From assembly GCA_024336345.1 (NCBI GenBank), contig JANFOG010000016.1, positions 1 through 64,000 on the forward strand: a stretch of 64,000 nt of DNA, in the 5' to 3' direction. Under the pieces are notes generated by a model, which saw nothing but the letters and a program-made list of their open reading frames with translations, was not told the origin of the DNA and made no database searches. Positions 38,733 to 49,930 of this stretch are shown piece by piece (positions within the stretch are counted from its first letter, which is position 1; every line of letters starts with the position of its first letter). A program made the position numbers and the translations under genes. Source of the stretch: Mariannaea sp. PMI_226 (taxonomy: Eukaryota > Ascomycota > Sordariomycetes > Hypocreales > Nectriaceae).

Positions 38733-41700
38733 TCATCCATTCATAGCGTTAGGGTGATTTTGTTGGCCCCTGTGCTGGATCTCCGATCTTGGAGTCGCTA
38801 TCGAAAACGATTTCGGTGACTGAATTCGAACTGATCGAGTAGATGGTGTAAGACCCGGAGATTGAATGACGCCATAACGTAGTGCAGAAGGCCTTGCACT
38901 GAAAGACTTATTCACCGCGGGCCGAGGATTTAATTGGGAGTGCGGCTGTGACTCCAGCGATTTGTTGATATCTGTTGATCGATACCCAAAAGCTTTTGCA
39001 GGTGCCGAAGGACGTAAGAAAGGCACTGGTCGTTCACCGCTTTGGGACTCTGCCAATTCAGCGTGCGTAGGGATTGGCGTCATTCTCTCAGAATTTCCAG
39101 CAATAAACCGTCGGCTTGCTCGGCTTGCCTTGGCAGTTTCGACTGAGTCTTGTTCGTCGTGGCTGTCGTGAAAGTCTTGCTCGAGATACAGCGGCACGGG
39201 GGCTTTAGGGGTAGTAGAAGACAAGGTGAAGAAGCGGTCGACTTTACGTCCCAGAACCTTCCTCGATGGGGAATTTGTCATCACAGCATCATCTCCTGCC
39301 GTTGAGGAGGTAGCATCTTCGTTTTCCTCGCTTACTGGCGCCATTGAGCTACCAGGCATGATACTTGACATCAGACTTGGTTGTCCTGTCCATCGAGTTG
39401 GCGTTTCCACTACATTCAGTGTAAAGTCTTGCATTCTGTCGTTGCGTCTGACAACAGAACGCCGGCCGGAGAGGGCTCTCCAGCTTATCCGATGACTCCC
39501 TTGACCTTGTGATAAAGCCGTGAAAACTCGAGGAGATTCTATTCCGCTGGCATCAGGGTTGATTCTCTCGCCCAAATGCCTCCAGCTCTGCAAATATCGA
39601 TTTCTTTTCTCACGGTCATGTTTCTTGCATACTTCTGACGCCGTGTGCGCTTGTCCGCTTTGCTGTAACGATGCGATTGACCACTCTTTCAAACAATTAC
39701 GTTGCCTTTCGGATGCCCAAAGCTGCCAAGCTTCCAAATCTCGATGCCCAAGATCCATGGCATAGGCTTTCCATACGTCTAGCACACCGTATATATGTTG
39801 GAACTGGGCCTCGCGTGAGCGTGTCTGGTCAATGTTGGCCACCTCACCCCAGAAATCCAAGATTGCAAGCCGTTGCTGGTTTTCAGCCCTTGTTTTCAAT
39901 TCGTAAGCTTCTCGCGCTGGTCCTTGATCCTGCTGCGCAGTGAATATCCTCCATTTCTCCAACGCTACAAAGAAATTTCGCTTGCGTCTTGCAGAGGACA
40001 CTTGAGTGTATCGTGCCATTAAGTGTCGCTTAACAGCCTCCTTGTCTCGATCTTTACGCCGCCTCACTGTCTGCTCAAAGACTTCTAGCAAGTGAATTCC
40101 CCGAAGGTAAAGGAGAGCACGGCCTTCTAGATGTACCAATGCGGATATGTCCTGCTGGTGGTGACGTATTCGTCGAAATGCCTCAGACTTGGCCCGTATT
40201 TCATAATGAAGCTTAGCTGTTCGCTGCATTTCCTGCTTTTCTGCGCCATTTCGACACCATTTGCCACAGGCTTGAACAACAGAAATATATTCGCGTCTCC
40301 AAAGAAACGCTTGGGCCCTCGCCATCAGATTCCACTGATCAAAGGCAAACGAGATCTTTTTTAGCAGCAAATGTCGACGATATGCCGCAGCGCACCGACC
40401 AAGCTCAGCTTGATCCCACCACTCTCGCAAGTGATAGAAGGTACGGTGAGCAGTTCCAAGGCGCCTAGCGGCCACATACCTAGACATATCCGCATCTGTA
40501 TAGCTTTGCCACTTTGCGATAGCATCCCGCCCCAGTCTTTCCTTTGAGTGTGATTCAATTGCTTCTGCAAGGGTCTGAAATTTTGAAGCCCAACAGGTCC
40601 AATTCGCCAATGCCCTTGCTCTAGTTCGGAAAGCCGTCATCTCTTGGCCAACGTGCTGAAGACGATGATAGTTCCATTGGTCCAGAACGAGTCCAATCTT
40701 TTTTCGACGATAAGCATCAGAAGCTGCTCGAGAGATCTGCTCAAGATCGTTTTCTCGAGCTGTAAGTCGTTGCCACTTTCTTGCCGCAACACTAGTCTTC
40801 ATTTGCTCAATTATCGGTTCTCTGAGAGCAGGAGCCTGACTCCAGAGACTGAAGTAGCGAAATCGAATCATATGGCGCCGTGCAACAGCCTCTCGCTCGA
40901 GGCGACGGGCAGTGCGATCAGCCCAATGGTTAAATACCTTGCTCGCGAGATATAGCTCTCGAGCGCGAGTAGCCTGCCTGAGACTTTTATGGTGTCTCGC
41001 CTCTAGCTCAGCAGTGTTGGGCTCTTTGGGGCAGAGTGGAGGAGTCTGAGGAGGGGTGTGACCTGTCTGTTGCTTTGGAGTGGTCACAGATGGGGGCATT
41101 GTCAAGTTGTCTTCTTTTTTGTCTTCGACTTCCCTGTCGACAGTTCCAACCGGAGGGAGCAAGTTTTCTCGGGAGGCGACGAGAGAAACCTTTTCCGTAA
41201 TATCCTCGTCGGAATGGCCTGGAGGCTTGCCTTCCAAGTGAGAAGTGCGAGACATTTTAGGATCAACGGGTTTGGCGTCACCACCGTTAGTCTCAACCGG
41301 TAAATTCTGTGACGTAGCAACTGTCGAACGTGGAGCATCTAGCAAGGACTGAAGGGAATCCTGGTCCATGTTGATACTGCTTGCTTCATCTTTGCCCTCC
41401 AGTCGATGCGCCATCGTCTCTCTTTCCTCCTCAGTGACTTCTTCTGTGATATTTGGAAGCGTCTGGCCACGCCTCGGCCGGTCGATACTATTGGGAACAG
41501 GGTGTACCTCAGAAAAGACTACTTCCTGCGGCATTGATGAAGATATATCCTTTGCCAAATGAGGCAAGCCTTTTTGCAATATAGACTGGGAACGCAAACG
41601 GTCCAAGGCAAAGGATAGAGCAGCTCGCCGAGCCCTGACGCGCAATTCTTCCTCCTCATCTTCTGCATTTTCTTCTTGTCCTTCTCTTTCCTCTTCTCCG

Positions 41701-42212
41701 TCTTCTCTCTCTGATTCATCTTCGTCTCCCTCGTGACCTTCATCATCCACATCTTCATCCATAAGCTGTGCGATCCTTGTTGATAGAGGGCGTTGCCCAC
41801 GCCGGTCATCATTGGGTAGGGTATCGTCATCGAGCGCATGACGGTCATTAGTTGGTACTTGTTTAGAAGAGAGATGCGATGGTGATGCTGCATTCGACGG
41901 CCGAGAAGATCCAGTACTATTATCACCGAATTCAAGCACAATCCCCATTCTGCTAAGGATTGCTTGAAACTTGTCGATGAGGTTTCTGCCCCCTCTCTCG
42001 CCGCCAATCCGGAAGACAAAGGTTGAAAGGTGATGATCATCATCAGGATCAATTCCATAGTTAGGGAGAACGACATCATAAGCCTTGAATAAGGCGGCAG
42101 CAGGTAGCGGTTTCGGTTCCGGCGCATGATCAAGGATCTCCTGAGCTGCAACAACAACTGAATGAAGAGCGGCAATATCTGTACTGGTCAGTTTCGAGGC
42201 GCTGAAAAGCAT
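38733..42212 (-). CDS. SFI1: Sfi1 spindle pole body / half-bridge protein
   Basis: Centrin-binding filament protein of the spindle-pole-body half-bridge, needed for duplication of the microtubule organising centre. The single long exon gives 1,159 residues from ATG 42212 to stop 38733. The centre (about residues 420-890) is an array of roughly 30-residue helical repeats each ending in a conserved Trp after a hydrophobic residue (KVFNHWADRTARR; RYFSLWSQ; LVLDQWNYHRLQ; LANWTCWASK; FAFDQWNLMARA; SWRHLGERI), the Sfi1 centrin-binding repeat. A Glu/Asp-rich segment lies at about residues 170-205. The C-terminus is Ser/Pro-rich and basic, as expected for phosphoregulation by Cdk. A 5' exon starting at ATG 42379 (MSIDRFSDADHL) is possible but in another frame; I could not find a convincing intron, so the start is uncertain. 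Confidence 0.88.
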   Translation of the reverse strand: MLFSASKLTSTDIAALHSVVVAAQEILDHAPEPKPLPAAALFKAYDVVLPNYGIDPDDDHHLSTFVFRIGGERGGRNLIDKFQAILSRMGIVLEFGDNSTGSSRPSNAASPSHLSSKQVPTNDRHALDDDTLPNDDRRGQRPLSTRIAQLMDEDVDDEGHEGDEDESEREDGEEEREGQEENAEDEEEELRVRARRAALSFALDRLRSQSILQKGLPHLAKDISSSMPQEVVFSEVHPVPNSIDRPRRGQTLPNITEEVTEEERETMAHRLEGKDEASSINMDQDSLQSLLDAPRSTVATSQNLPVETNGGDAKPVDPKMSRTSHLEGKPPGHSDEDITEKVSLVASRENLLPPVGTVDREVEDKKEDNLTMPPSVTTPKQQTGHTPPQTPPLCPKEPNTAELEARHHKSLRQATRARELYLASKVFNHWADRTARRLEREAVARRHMIRFRYFSLWSQAPALREPIIEQMKTSVAARKWQRLTARENDLEQISRAASDAYRRKKIGLVLDQWNYHRLQHVGQEMTAFRTRARALANWTCWASKFQTLAEAIESHSKERLGRDAIAKWQSYTDADMSRYVAARRLGTAHRTFYHLREWWDQAELGRCAAAYRRHLLLKKISFAFDQWNLMARAQAFLWRREYISVVQACGKWCRNGAEKQEMQRTAKLHYEIRAKSEAFRRIRHHQQDISALVHLEGRALLYLRGIHLLEVFEQTVRRRKDRDKEAVKRHLMARYTQVSSARRKRNFFVALEKWRIFTAQQDQGPAREAYELKTRAENQQRLAILDFWGEVANIDQTRSREAQFQHIYGVLDVWKAYAMDLGHRDLEAWQLWASERQRNCLKEWSIASLQQSGQAHTASEVCKKHDREKRNRYLQSWRHLGERINPDASGIESPRVFTALSQGQGSHRISWRALSGRRSVVRRNDRMQDFTLNVVETPTRWTGQPSLMSSIMPGSSMAPVSEENEDATSSTAGDDAVMTNSPSRKVLGRKVDRFFTLSSTTPKAPVPLYLEQDFHDSHDEQDSVETAKASRASRRFIAGNSERMTPIPTHAELAESQSGERPVPFLRPSAPAKAFGYRSTDINKSLESQPHSQLNPRPAVNKSFSARPSALRYGVIQSPGLTPSTRSVRIQSPKSFSIATPRSEIQHRGQQNHPNAMNG

Positions 42213-43077
42213 TGTTGCTGATGCGCACCATCATTAGAATAGTAAGGGTCATTGCTCGAAGGAGCGGGACTCGCATCGCTAGAATCGTCACCATGGTAGG
42301 ATGGAGAGGAAGATCGGGAAGCGTGTGGTTGCATATGTGACACGAGATGATCCGCATCTGAAAATCGGTCGATGGACATTAAGGGCGTCGCTTAGGCAGG
42401 TTGCCTGATTCCGTCATTGATCCATAGTCAGGAAGGGAAGGAATACAGTCGCCTGTGGTGGTATATAATCCCAGAAGTCGAAAACGACGTTCGCGATGGC
42501 GAGAGGGTGAATGTCGAGGGAATAAAAGCTCGTTAGATAGAGAATCGGGATGGCTGAGGGCAGAAGACAAATTTTGAAGCAGACGTATTGATGCGCACAG
42601 TACAGCGACGATGAAGAGACAATCCAGCGTAGCAAAATTGTGCGCTCGAACAAAGCGCAAAACCAGTTGATGAGGTCAAAGAAAACAGACACTTCCCGAT
42701 CGCGTTCTCACCTGAGTTGCAGGGGAGCTTTCTAGCGCGTAAAGTAGGTGGCTGGTCTCCGATGGGCGGTTGTGGCCCCCCTGCCACGTAATTCGCACAG
42801 TACGAAGAGTTTGGCCGGAAATCCATCTGGAGGCGCAGGAGTCAATTTGAGGTATCTTGCGGAGACCCAAGCTGTACCTTACCCTAAGTACCCTATCATA
42901 GGCGCTTGAAGCACAAAGTTCCGCTTGTCGGCCAGTGGGGTGGATGTCATACTCACATGCGCTGCACTGTAACTGGCCGCCATTTCAGCCCTGGCCCTCA
43001 AAGCTCGTGGAAAGAATCCATGTATCACATACTCAAGTCTTTCACTCCATCCTTTGCCACGACAGCACCTTGCCACC
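42213..43077. promoter_or_regulatory. Divergent region between Sfi1 and CX9C gene
   Basis: 865 bp between divergent genes. The segment 42,213-42,379 may encode an Sfi1 5' exon. The rest has no credible frame. A CTTACCCTAAGTACCC stretch sits at about 42,878-42,893. Confidence 0.45.
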
Positions 43078-43395
43078 ATGAGCTGGAAGCAGGCCCGTCC
43101 TATCCAGAAGTTCGCCAAAGCCGTGTCCAAATGCTCGACTGAGGTCAGCGAATTTCCCAATCGAATATGTACCCAAACTCCGGTTGGGCTAACGATCTGT
43201 CCAACTTCAGGCTACGGTTTATGGCAAATGCATTGTTGCCGACTATAACGCCGTCCACAAGGACAAGTGTGTAAAAGAATTCATGAAACTTAAGGATTGT
43301 TATTTGGTTTGCTTTCCTCTCTCCCAACCTTTGCCTTTCAATCGACCATCATCTAACCTGAAACGACTATGACACAGGCGGCATCGAGGAAATAA
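43078..43395 (+). CDS. Twin-CX9C mitochondrial protein, NDUFAF8-like
   Basis: A three-exon gene of 59 residues (43078-43143, 43211-43306, 43378-43395), too short and too divided to appear as a long frame. Splicing at GTCAGC...CAG and GTTTGC...CAG gives a protein beginning MSWKQARPIQKFAKAVSKC. It contains two exact C-x9-C pairs (CSTEATVYGKC and CVKEFMKLKDC) and ends LAASRK. This coiled-coil-helix layout is the substrate class of the Mia40 oxidative import pathway of the mitochondrial intermembrane space. The short basic N-terminus, the YGKC and the FMKLKDC motifs resemble NDUFAF8, a complex I assembly factor. That functional assignment is inference; the CHCH fold is well supported. The ATG context is CCACCATGA. 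It is convergent with IleRS, 86 bp between stops. Confidence 0.85.
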
Positions 43396-43481
43396 GAGTA
43401 TGTCTTACACCTGTCTTCAAGGCGTCAATGCTCATCTACACTAGAATCCGTCTTGTATATAGGTAGACCACGTAGGGGTAA

Positions 43482-46400
43482 TCACAGTTTCAACAAACGA
43501 AGGACGCAAGTGGCCTGTTGCACCTCATGCTCCTCTTCTGCAATGACCAAATCCTGCTTAGTCTCCTGCTCGCCCGTTTTCTCAAGAGGGCGACGCAGCG
43601 CCTTCTCAAAAGTAGACGCTTGTGCCGTGAACATGTCATCCAGTCCGACCTTTTCGGGATCCGAAACTACGCGGTACTCCATCCTAACATCGTCCGTGGG
43701 CTGCAGACCGGCCTTCTTCCGGAGCCGCTGTACTCGGTTGATGATTTCACGAGCCAGACCCTCCTGGGCCAGCTCTGGATGCAACTCAGTGTCCAAGATA
43801 GTCAAAACCTCCCGATCCGTGTTGATTTCGAGATTCTTGGAGGATTCACCCTCTTTCACGCCTCTGCGCACAACAAGATCTCCCTCCTCCAAGCGAATGC
43901 CGTCGACGAGAACGAATTTGTCTCGAACATAGGCTTGCACTTCCTCACTTTTGAGTCCTGGGAGTGCCTTCTTGACGCGAGCCATATCCTTCTTCAGTTT
44001 CTTGCCCAATACCGGCCAGTCCGCAGTGACGCTGTATTGAACATTAAACTTAGCCTCGTCGCTAGAGAGTACTAGATCCCGAACATTCAACTCTTCAGTG
44101 ATGTATCCTTCCAATGACTTGAGATCCTCTAGGTACTGGGGGTCGTGATGGATGACTACCAAGGTCTTAAGAGGTGTCTTGAGACCAATGGTACGGCGTT
44201 CACGGGAGACGCGGGCAAGTTCAATAACCTTCTGCATGCGTCCCACGCGACGCTCAACATCCTCATCAAAGAGCTCTTGTCTAACATCAGGGAAAGAAAG
44301 GAAATGCACACTTCGAGCATCTTCGCCTTGCAGTTCCTTTGGAATATGAGGCAGGAGCTTCAGATAAATCTCATCTGTAAGGAAAGGGGTGAAAGGGGCT
44401 AGACCACGGCACAAAGTGAAGAGGACCTCGAAGAGTGCATTGAGGGCATGAAGGGTGTCATCAAGGCCATTTTCGCCCTTTAGTCTCTTTCGGTTAAATC
44501 GGATATACCAGTTGGTAGTGTTATCAATGAGTCCAAGGAGTCGAGGAACAACGGTATAAAGTCGGTATCCTATTTCGGGGTCAAGTCAGTCATGCTCATA
44601 AAGTATGTATTCAATCTTACCCTTCATTTCTTCATTGACAAACTGCAAGAGACTTTGGCAGCTTGCCAAAATCCATCGATCCATAACGTTGGTGTTGCTG
44701 GACTCCATGCTAGGATCCCAAACGTAATCGACGTTCTCTACCTTCTTCAGAAGCGCAACTTGGCCCTCGAAAAACTTGTAACTATTCCATAGAGGTAGTA
44801 ACACCTTCTGCACAACCTCCTTGACGCCTGACTCTTTGAATCGTACCGGTTCGGCTCGCACAACGGGGGAACTAATGAGATAAAGACGGAGAGCATCTGA
44901 TCCGTACTTGGAGAGAACAATGGTGGGGTCTGGGAAGTTCTTGAGCCGCTTGGACATTTTCTTGCCGTCTTCCGCAAGAACAATGCCGTTTACTACACAG
45001 TTCTGAAAGGGGGAGCACCCAAAGAGATGAGTTCCCAGCACAAGAAGGGTATAGAACCAGCCTCGAGTCTGGTCAAGACCCTCCGCGATGAAGTCACCCG
45101 GAAAAGATTGCTTGAACTTCTCGACGTTCTCAAAGGGGTAGTGCTGGCTAGCGTAGGGCATGCTACCAGACTCGAACCAACAGTCGAAAACTTCGTCGAC
45201 GCGTCTCAATTGACCCTTGCCCATCTTGCTGGGAATAGTAATGTGATCAATCTTGTCGCGATGGATATCAGAGAGATCACCCTCATAACCACTCAGCTCG
45301 CGCAACTCAGCGACACTGCCGATACACACCTTCTCTTCCATATCCTCACTGACCCAAAGAGGGATGGGAGTTCCCCAGTACCTGTTACGGCTAACGTTCC
45401 AATCTCTGGCATTGGAGATCCAACTGGCGAACCGGCGTTCCTTCACAGAGGATGGGACCCAGTGGGAAGTCTCGATGTTCTTAAGCATGTCTGGGATGAT
45501 TTCAGGAATTCGAACAAACCAAGATGGTACTGCCTTGTAAATGAGAGGAGTATCGGAGCGAGGGCACATAGGGTATGAATGCCTGAGCTGCGACTCGCTC
45601 ACAATGCGGCCAGCGTTCTTCAGATACTTAATGATGTGCTTATCGGCTTCCTTGACATGCATTCCCTGATAGTCAGACACGCGCGAGGTGAAATGTCCCG
45701 TATCATTGACAGGGTCGGGGGGCGGACGCTTCTCATTGATAATGCCAGCAGCAAGTGCAACATTGTAATCGTCCTCGCCGAAGGCGGGGGCCTGGTGAAC
45801 AATTCCAACGCCACTATCCGATGCAACATACTCGGCATTCAGAACCTTGAATGCGACATCTTTGAATTCTTCGTAGAAGTAGTCAAAGGGAGGTACATAC
45901 TTCCATCCGAGCATGTCCTTACCCTTGAGCTTGCTCACAATCTTGAATTTGGCCTTCTTGGGATCCTTGTAGATGGTCCCGAGGAGTTTCTCAAGAAGAA
46001 TGTAATGTTTTCCAGATTTCTCATCGAGAATCTTGACGTACTCGAAGTCAGGATGAGCAGCGAGGCCAAGGTGAGAGGGAAGAGTCCAAGGCGTGGTGGT
46101 CCAGGCCAGGAGGTTCGTCTCAGGGTCATCCACGAGAGGGAAAGAGACAACAACGGCAGGGTCTGTGACGTCTTGGTAGTTCTGGTTGGCCTCAAAGTTG
46201 CTCAGGGCAGTGGTGAGGACGGTTGAGTAGGGCATCACACGGTGGCCCTGGTAAACCGCTCCCTTATTGAAAAGTTGCTGGAAAACCCACCACTCAGACT
46301 CCATGTACTTGGGATCCATGGTCTTTCGATATTATAATCAGCAATTTTTCCTAAGCACATCAAATAAAAAAAATACAGCAAATACCTTGTAGTCGTTGTC

Positions 46401-46923
46401 AAAATCGATCCAGCGTCCAAGGCGCTCGATTGTATGTCGCCATTCAGCAGCATAACGCATGACGATCGAACGGCACTCCTCGTTGTACTTGTCAATGCCG
46501 AGTTCCATGACTGCAGCCTTTCCAGAAATTCCCAGCTTCTTGTCAATTTCATGCTCGATGGGTAAGCCGTGCGTATCCCAGCCGAAGCGGCGCTCGACGT
46601 GGAAGCCCTTCATTGACCAATAACGTGGAATGACATCCTTGATGGTGGAGGCCAAGAGATGACCGTAGTGAGGCAAACCGGTTGCAAAGGGGGGGCCATC
46701 GTAGAAAGTATATCGAGGGCGGCCTTCTGAAAGCTCAACCTATATTCGTCACGGTCAGGAAAACTATTGACTCTAGCTTGTGAAAAGGGAGAGAGGGCGA
46801 AAAGGAAAAGATCCTAGCTTAGGATGTTGAATTATAGAACCGACGAACCTGGCGATGGAAGGCGTTGATCTCACGCCATCGTTCGATAGTAGCCTCCTCT
46901 TCCTTGGCGAAGTCGATGGACAT
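43482..46923 (-). CDS. ILS1: Isoleucyl-tRNA synthetase, cytoplasmic
   Basis: Charges tRNA-Ile with isoleucine in the cytosol. Four exons (46923-46849, 46739-46386, 46322-44621, 44569-43482) give 1,072 residues, matching the yeast enzyme. The start is ATG at 46923 ([20 protein letters not shown]). The class I HIGH signature appears as [12 protein letters not shown], and the KMSKR loop as [14 protein letters not shown]. The editing domain lies between ([36 protein letters not shown]). [18 protein letters not shown] and [19 protein letters not shown] are conserved catalytic-domain segments. The anticodon-binding and C-terminal domains follow. There is no mitochondrial targeting leader, so a separate mitochondrial enzyme should exist elsewhere. 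Confidence 0.97.
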
Positions 46924-48178
46924 GATGGCGGCGCTACGAGATGAGGTGAGATTAGCCAGAAAGAACCGATGAATAAGAGAAAATCGAGTATCGCAACGGG
47001 ATGTGAGAGGGAGCAAAACCTGGCAGTTTGGGGAGGGGATAACTGATATAGAGTCGAGGAAAAGGAAATAAGGAGATTCGCTTGTGACTCACTCTCAATG
47101 TCTTTCACCAGCGTCTGTTTTATCAGCAAACGCAAGTCTGAGAAGATGCGGTTGCGCCAGCTTGAAGAACTCCAGGTTATGTTTATGGAGGGGCAGATTT
47201 CAACTCGAGATGGTGGGTTGGAGGGTGAGTCAATCAATGGTGGGGGAATGTGTGCCCCGCCATTATTACTTTGTGCACACGAGGTGCCAAAGGTACCTTA
47301 GCACCTTCATTATATACGGCAGGTACAAAGCAACCCAGCCCCAGCGGGCTGAGCTGCCGGTGCCGGGCTGCAGAGCAACCTTACCTACCCACCTAAGGTA
47401 CGCTTGGTACCTCCGTTACTAATAGAGTAGGTACGTCTGTTATAGGTATCGCCTAACACTCAACACTCAAAGGCCTTTGGCTTACTGACTCCTGGTTGGA
47501 CCGAGACAGATGACCTAGAATCAAAGTAAACAATGCCTGCGTCGATTCCGAGTGGCCTACAACACGGTAACCGCACGGCTACAGCTACCTACCTATATGA
47601 AGCCTCTTTTTGCAGCGAAACTACATTAAAGCCTCCCATTGAGCCAATACCTCAGAAGAGACAAGTAAGAGTACGTCCCATCTTGGGCTCCGTCCGCCGA
47701 GGCGTCCTTTTCTTGTTTTGTTGGCCTGCTCCTCAAAACATCGGGCTCAAGCTAGCGTATTGGTCCCCACGGTGCGTGCGTGCGTGCGTGCGTGCATGAG
47801 CTTGTCGCCCTCTTTCTCCCCCTCGTCCTTGCCAGTCGCCGAAATACAAACCCATCTTATCAGAGCCAGCGGCGTTCAACGCACCTAAGATATTTGCAAC
47901 TTCCCTGCAGCCCAAAACCTCTGCTTTGTGCTTAGCCCAATCGTTCGGCCTTGTCTTGGCCCGCCTCATGCAGAGCCATCTTCTTCTTTCGCCCATCTCG
48001 AAGGACCTCGTAGATCCCACCGCCAGAGCTAAACCAACCACCAGCTGGGCGTCTCCAACTCGCCCAGCTTCCTCCTCCGGTCTTCTCGCAGTCCATTGGC
48101 CTGGTAATCTCTTACAGTTGTTAGCGAATTACGTACTACGATCAGAATTCGACATACCTCTCTACACCACTTCACGCC
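46924..48178. promoter_or_regulatory. Divergent promoter of IleRS and HymA
   Basis: 1.25 kb between divergent start codons. It contains AAGGTACCTTA (47290-47300), a second GGTACC at 47406-47411 and a (GTGC)n-like tract CGTGCGTGCGTGCGTGCGTG around 47775-47795. The CT-rich tract before 48179 is likely the HymA leader. Short frames here look non-coding. A uORF role is possible but not shown. Confidence 0.55.
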
Positions 48179-49537
48179 ATGTCTTTTCTGTTCGGAAGAG
48201 CCCGGACGAGGACCGTCACCGACTTGCCCAAACAAGCTCGTGATCACATCCTAAAGCTCGAAGGTCCCAATGGATCTTCCAAGGTTATTCCTTGACGATA
48301 ACATAACTCGGCCTCGGAGACTAACTGGTCTTCTAGGCTGAAGAACTTGCTCGTGTCTTGAGCCAAATGAAAGTCATCCTACAAGGAACCCATGGTACGC
48401 CGTCTCCTCTCCCAATTCATCTTCGCAACTTGTAACTAGCTACAACCGCCCCCCCCCCCCCCTCTTTCCCCTTTTTTTCTTTCTTCTTATTCCCATGTGA
48501 TAAGTTGAGTAACTTTGTTTTTACAGAAGCAGATAGCTCCCCCGAACAGATTTATCAGCTCGTCACAGGTTTGATCGATGAGGACCTCCTTCACCTTCTC
48601 GCTGTCAACCTCTACCGACTTCCTTTTGAGTCTCGCAAGGATACTCAAGTTATATTCTCCTACGTGTTCCGATTCCGCCCTGCCACCGCTGCTCCCAAAA
48701 GTGACCCTATCGCCCTATCATATGTTGTCTGCAACCGACCTCAAGTTCTTGTGGAACTGTGCCGGGGATACGACCACAGGGAGAGCGCGACCCCAGCTGG
48801 GTCGGTACTACGAGAGCTACTCAAGAACGAGGCTGCAGCCGCCATAATTCTATACGATGACGGGGATGAGCCGGGATCCAGTTCAAAGGGCCTCAACGCC
48901 ATCGATCGTGACCGTCCGCAAAGTGGCAGAGGAGTCTTCTGGAGATTCTTTGACTGGGTTGACAAGAGCTCATTTGAGGTGGCAGCGGATGCGTTCACTA
49001 CCTTTAGGGTAAGAACCCCCCAGAAGAGCTGATTGTTCTACAGCCAGTATGACTCGAGCTCATGCTTGCTAGGAACTCCTAACTCGTCACAAGGATTTGG
49101 TACCAAGGTACCTATCCGCCAATTTTGACCTTTTTTTCGACAAGTACAACAACGTCCTAGTGCAGTCTAACAGCTATGTTACCAAACGGCAGTCCATTAA
49201 GTTGCTAGGCGAAATCTTGCTCGACCGATCTAACTATAGCGTTATGACTGCCTATGTGGATCGCGGCGAGCATCTGAAGATTTGCATGAACCTCCTTCGA
49301 GATGATAGGAAAATGGTCCAATACGAAGGCTTTCACGTCTTTAAGGTCTTCGTTGCCAACCCCCACAAGTCAATTGCCGTTCAGAAGATTCTTCTTATGA
49401 ATCGCGAAAAACTCCTCACTTTCCTCTCTCATTTCCTTGAAGATCGAACCGATGACGAACAGTTCATTGACGAAAGGGAGTTTCTAATCAAGCAAATCCG
49501 CAGCATGCCCGCAGTCCCCGTACCTCCTCAGCGTTAG
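48179..49537 (+). CDS. hymA: HymA / Mo25-like protein
   Basis: Scaffold protein of the Mo25/CAB39 family. Relatives bind and activate GCK-type kinases in the RAM/MOR polarity network, and Aspergillus hymA is needed for conidiophore development. Four exons (48179-48283, 48337-48394, 48527-49008, 49073-49537) give 369 residues. The start MSFLFGRARTRTVTDLPKQA matches the family, and the protein is alpha-helical repeat throughout. Typical Mo25 segments: VLSQMKVILQGT; DRGEHLKICMNLLRDD; RKMVQYEGFHVFKVFVANP; and KILLMNREKLLTFL. The short Pro-rich end is PAVPVPPQR. Intron 2 (48395-48526) contains a 14-nt C run. It is convergent with the SWIB gene downstream. Confidence 0.95.
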
Positions 49538-49930
49538 TGGTATGCAGCTGGGGTTCCAATGCCTCTTTATTGGGTTTAAAGGATTTTTCTTTCTATCTTG
49601 TTTTACACCGTAAGATCAAATTTATCATGCAACGGCAGCGTCTTCTTTGCTTTTAGTTTATTGCCAACTCGGATGGTGGAGCCTCTCAGCTAGATCGTAT
49701 GATACATCCACGTCTTTGGGAACATGACTGCCCCGTGGATAATTCCGCAGTCCAGATCCTGAACCATGCCAAACGCTACGGCTCTTGCTTGATATTACTA
49801 CACAGCAGACACGCCCCTTTCCAGCCAACGCCAATCGAATCCTTTAAACTTGGGTCAAACCTATGAGACCATGCTCCTAACTCCTAGATGCCCTGCTAAA
49901 CCTGAATTTCGGTGGTCTCCCGCCGTCAGA
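49538..49930. other. Convergent 3' region of HymA and Snf12
   Basis: 393 bp between two converging genes, so it should hold both 3' untranslated regions. No gene was seen. Confidence 0.5.

Noticed and set aside
42379..43248. Extra small genes between Sfi1 and the CX9C gene
   Set aside because: The open frames overlap each other on both strands and lack motifs; only the possible Sfi1 5' exon near 42379 is worth keeping as a note.
49097..49112. GGTACC palindrome inside HymA as a regulatory site
   Set aside because: It lies in a conserved coding stretch (VPRYLSANFD) and is explained by codon choice.
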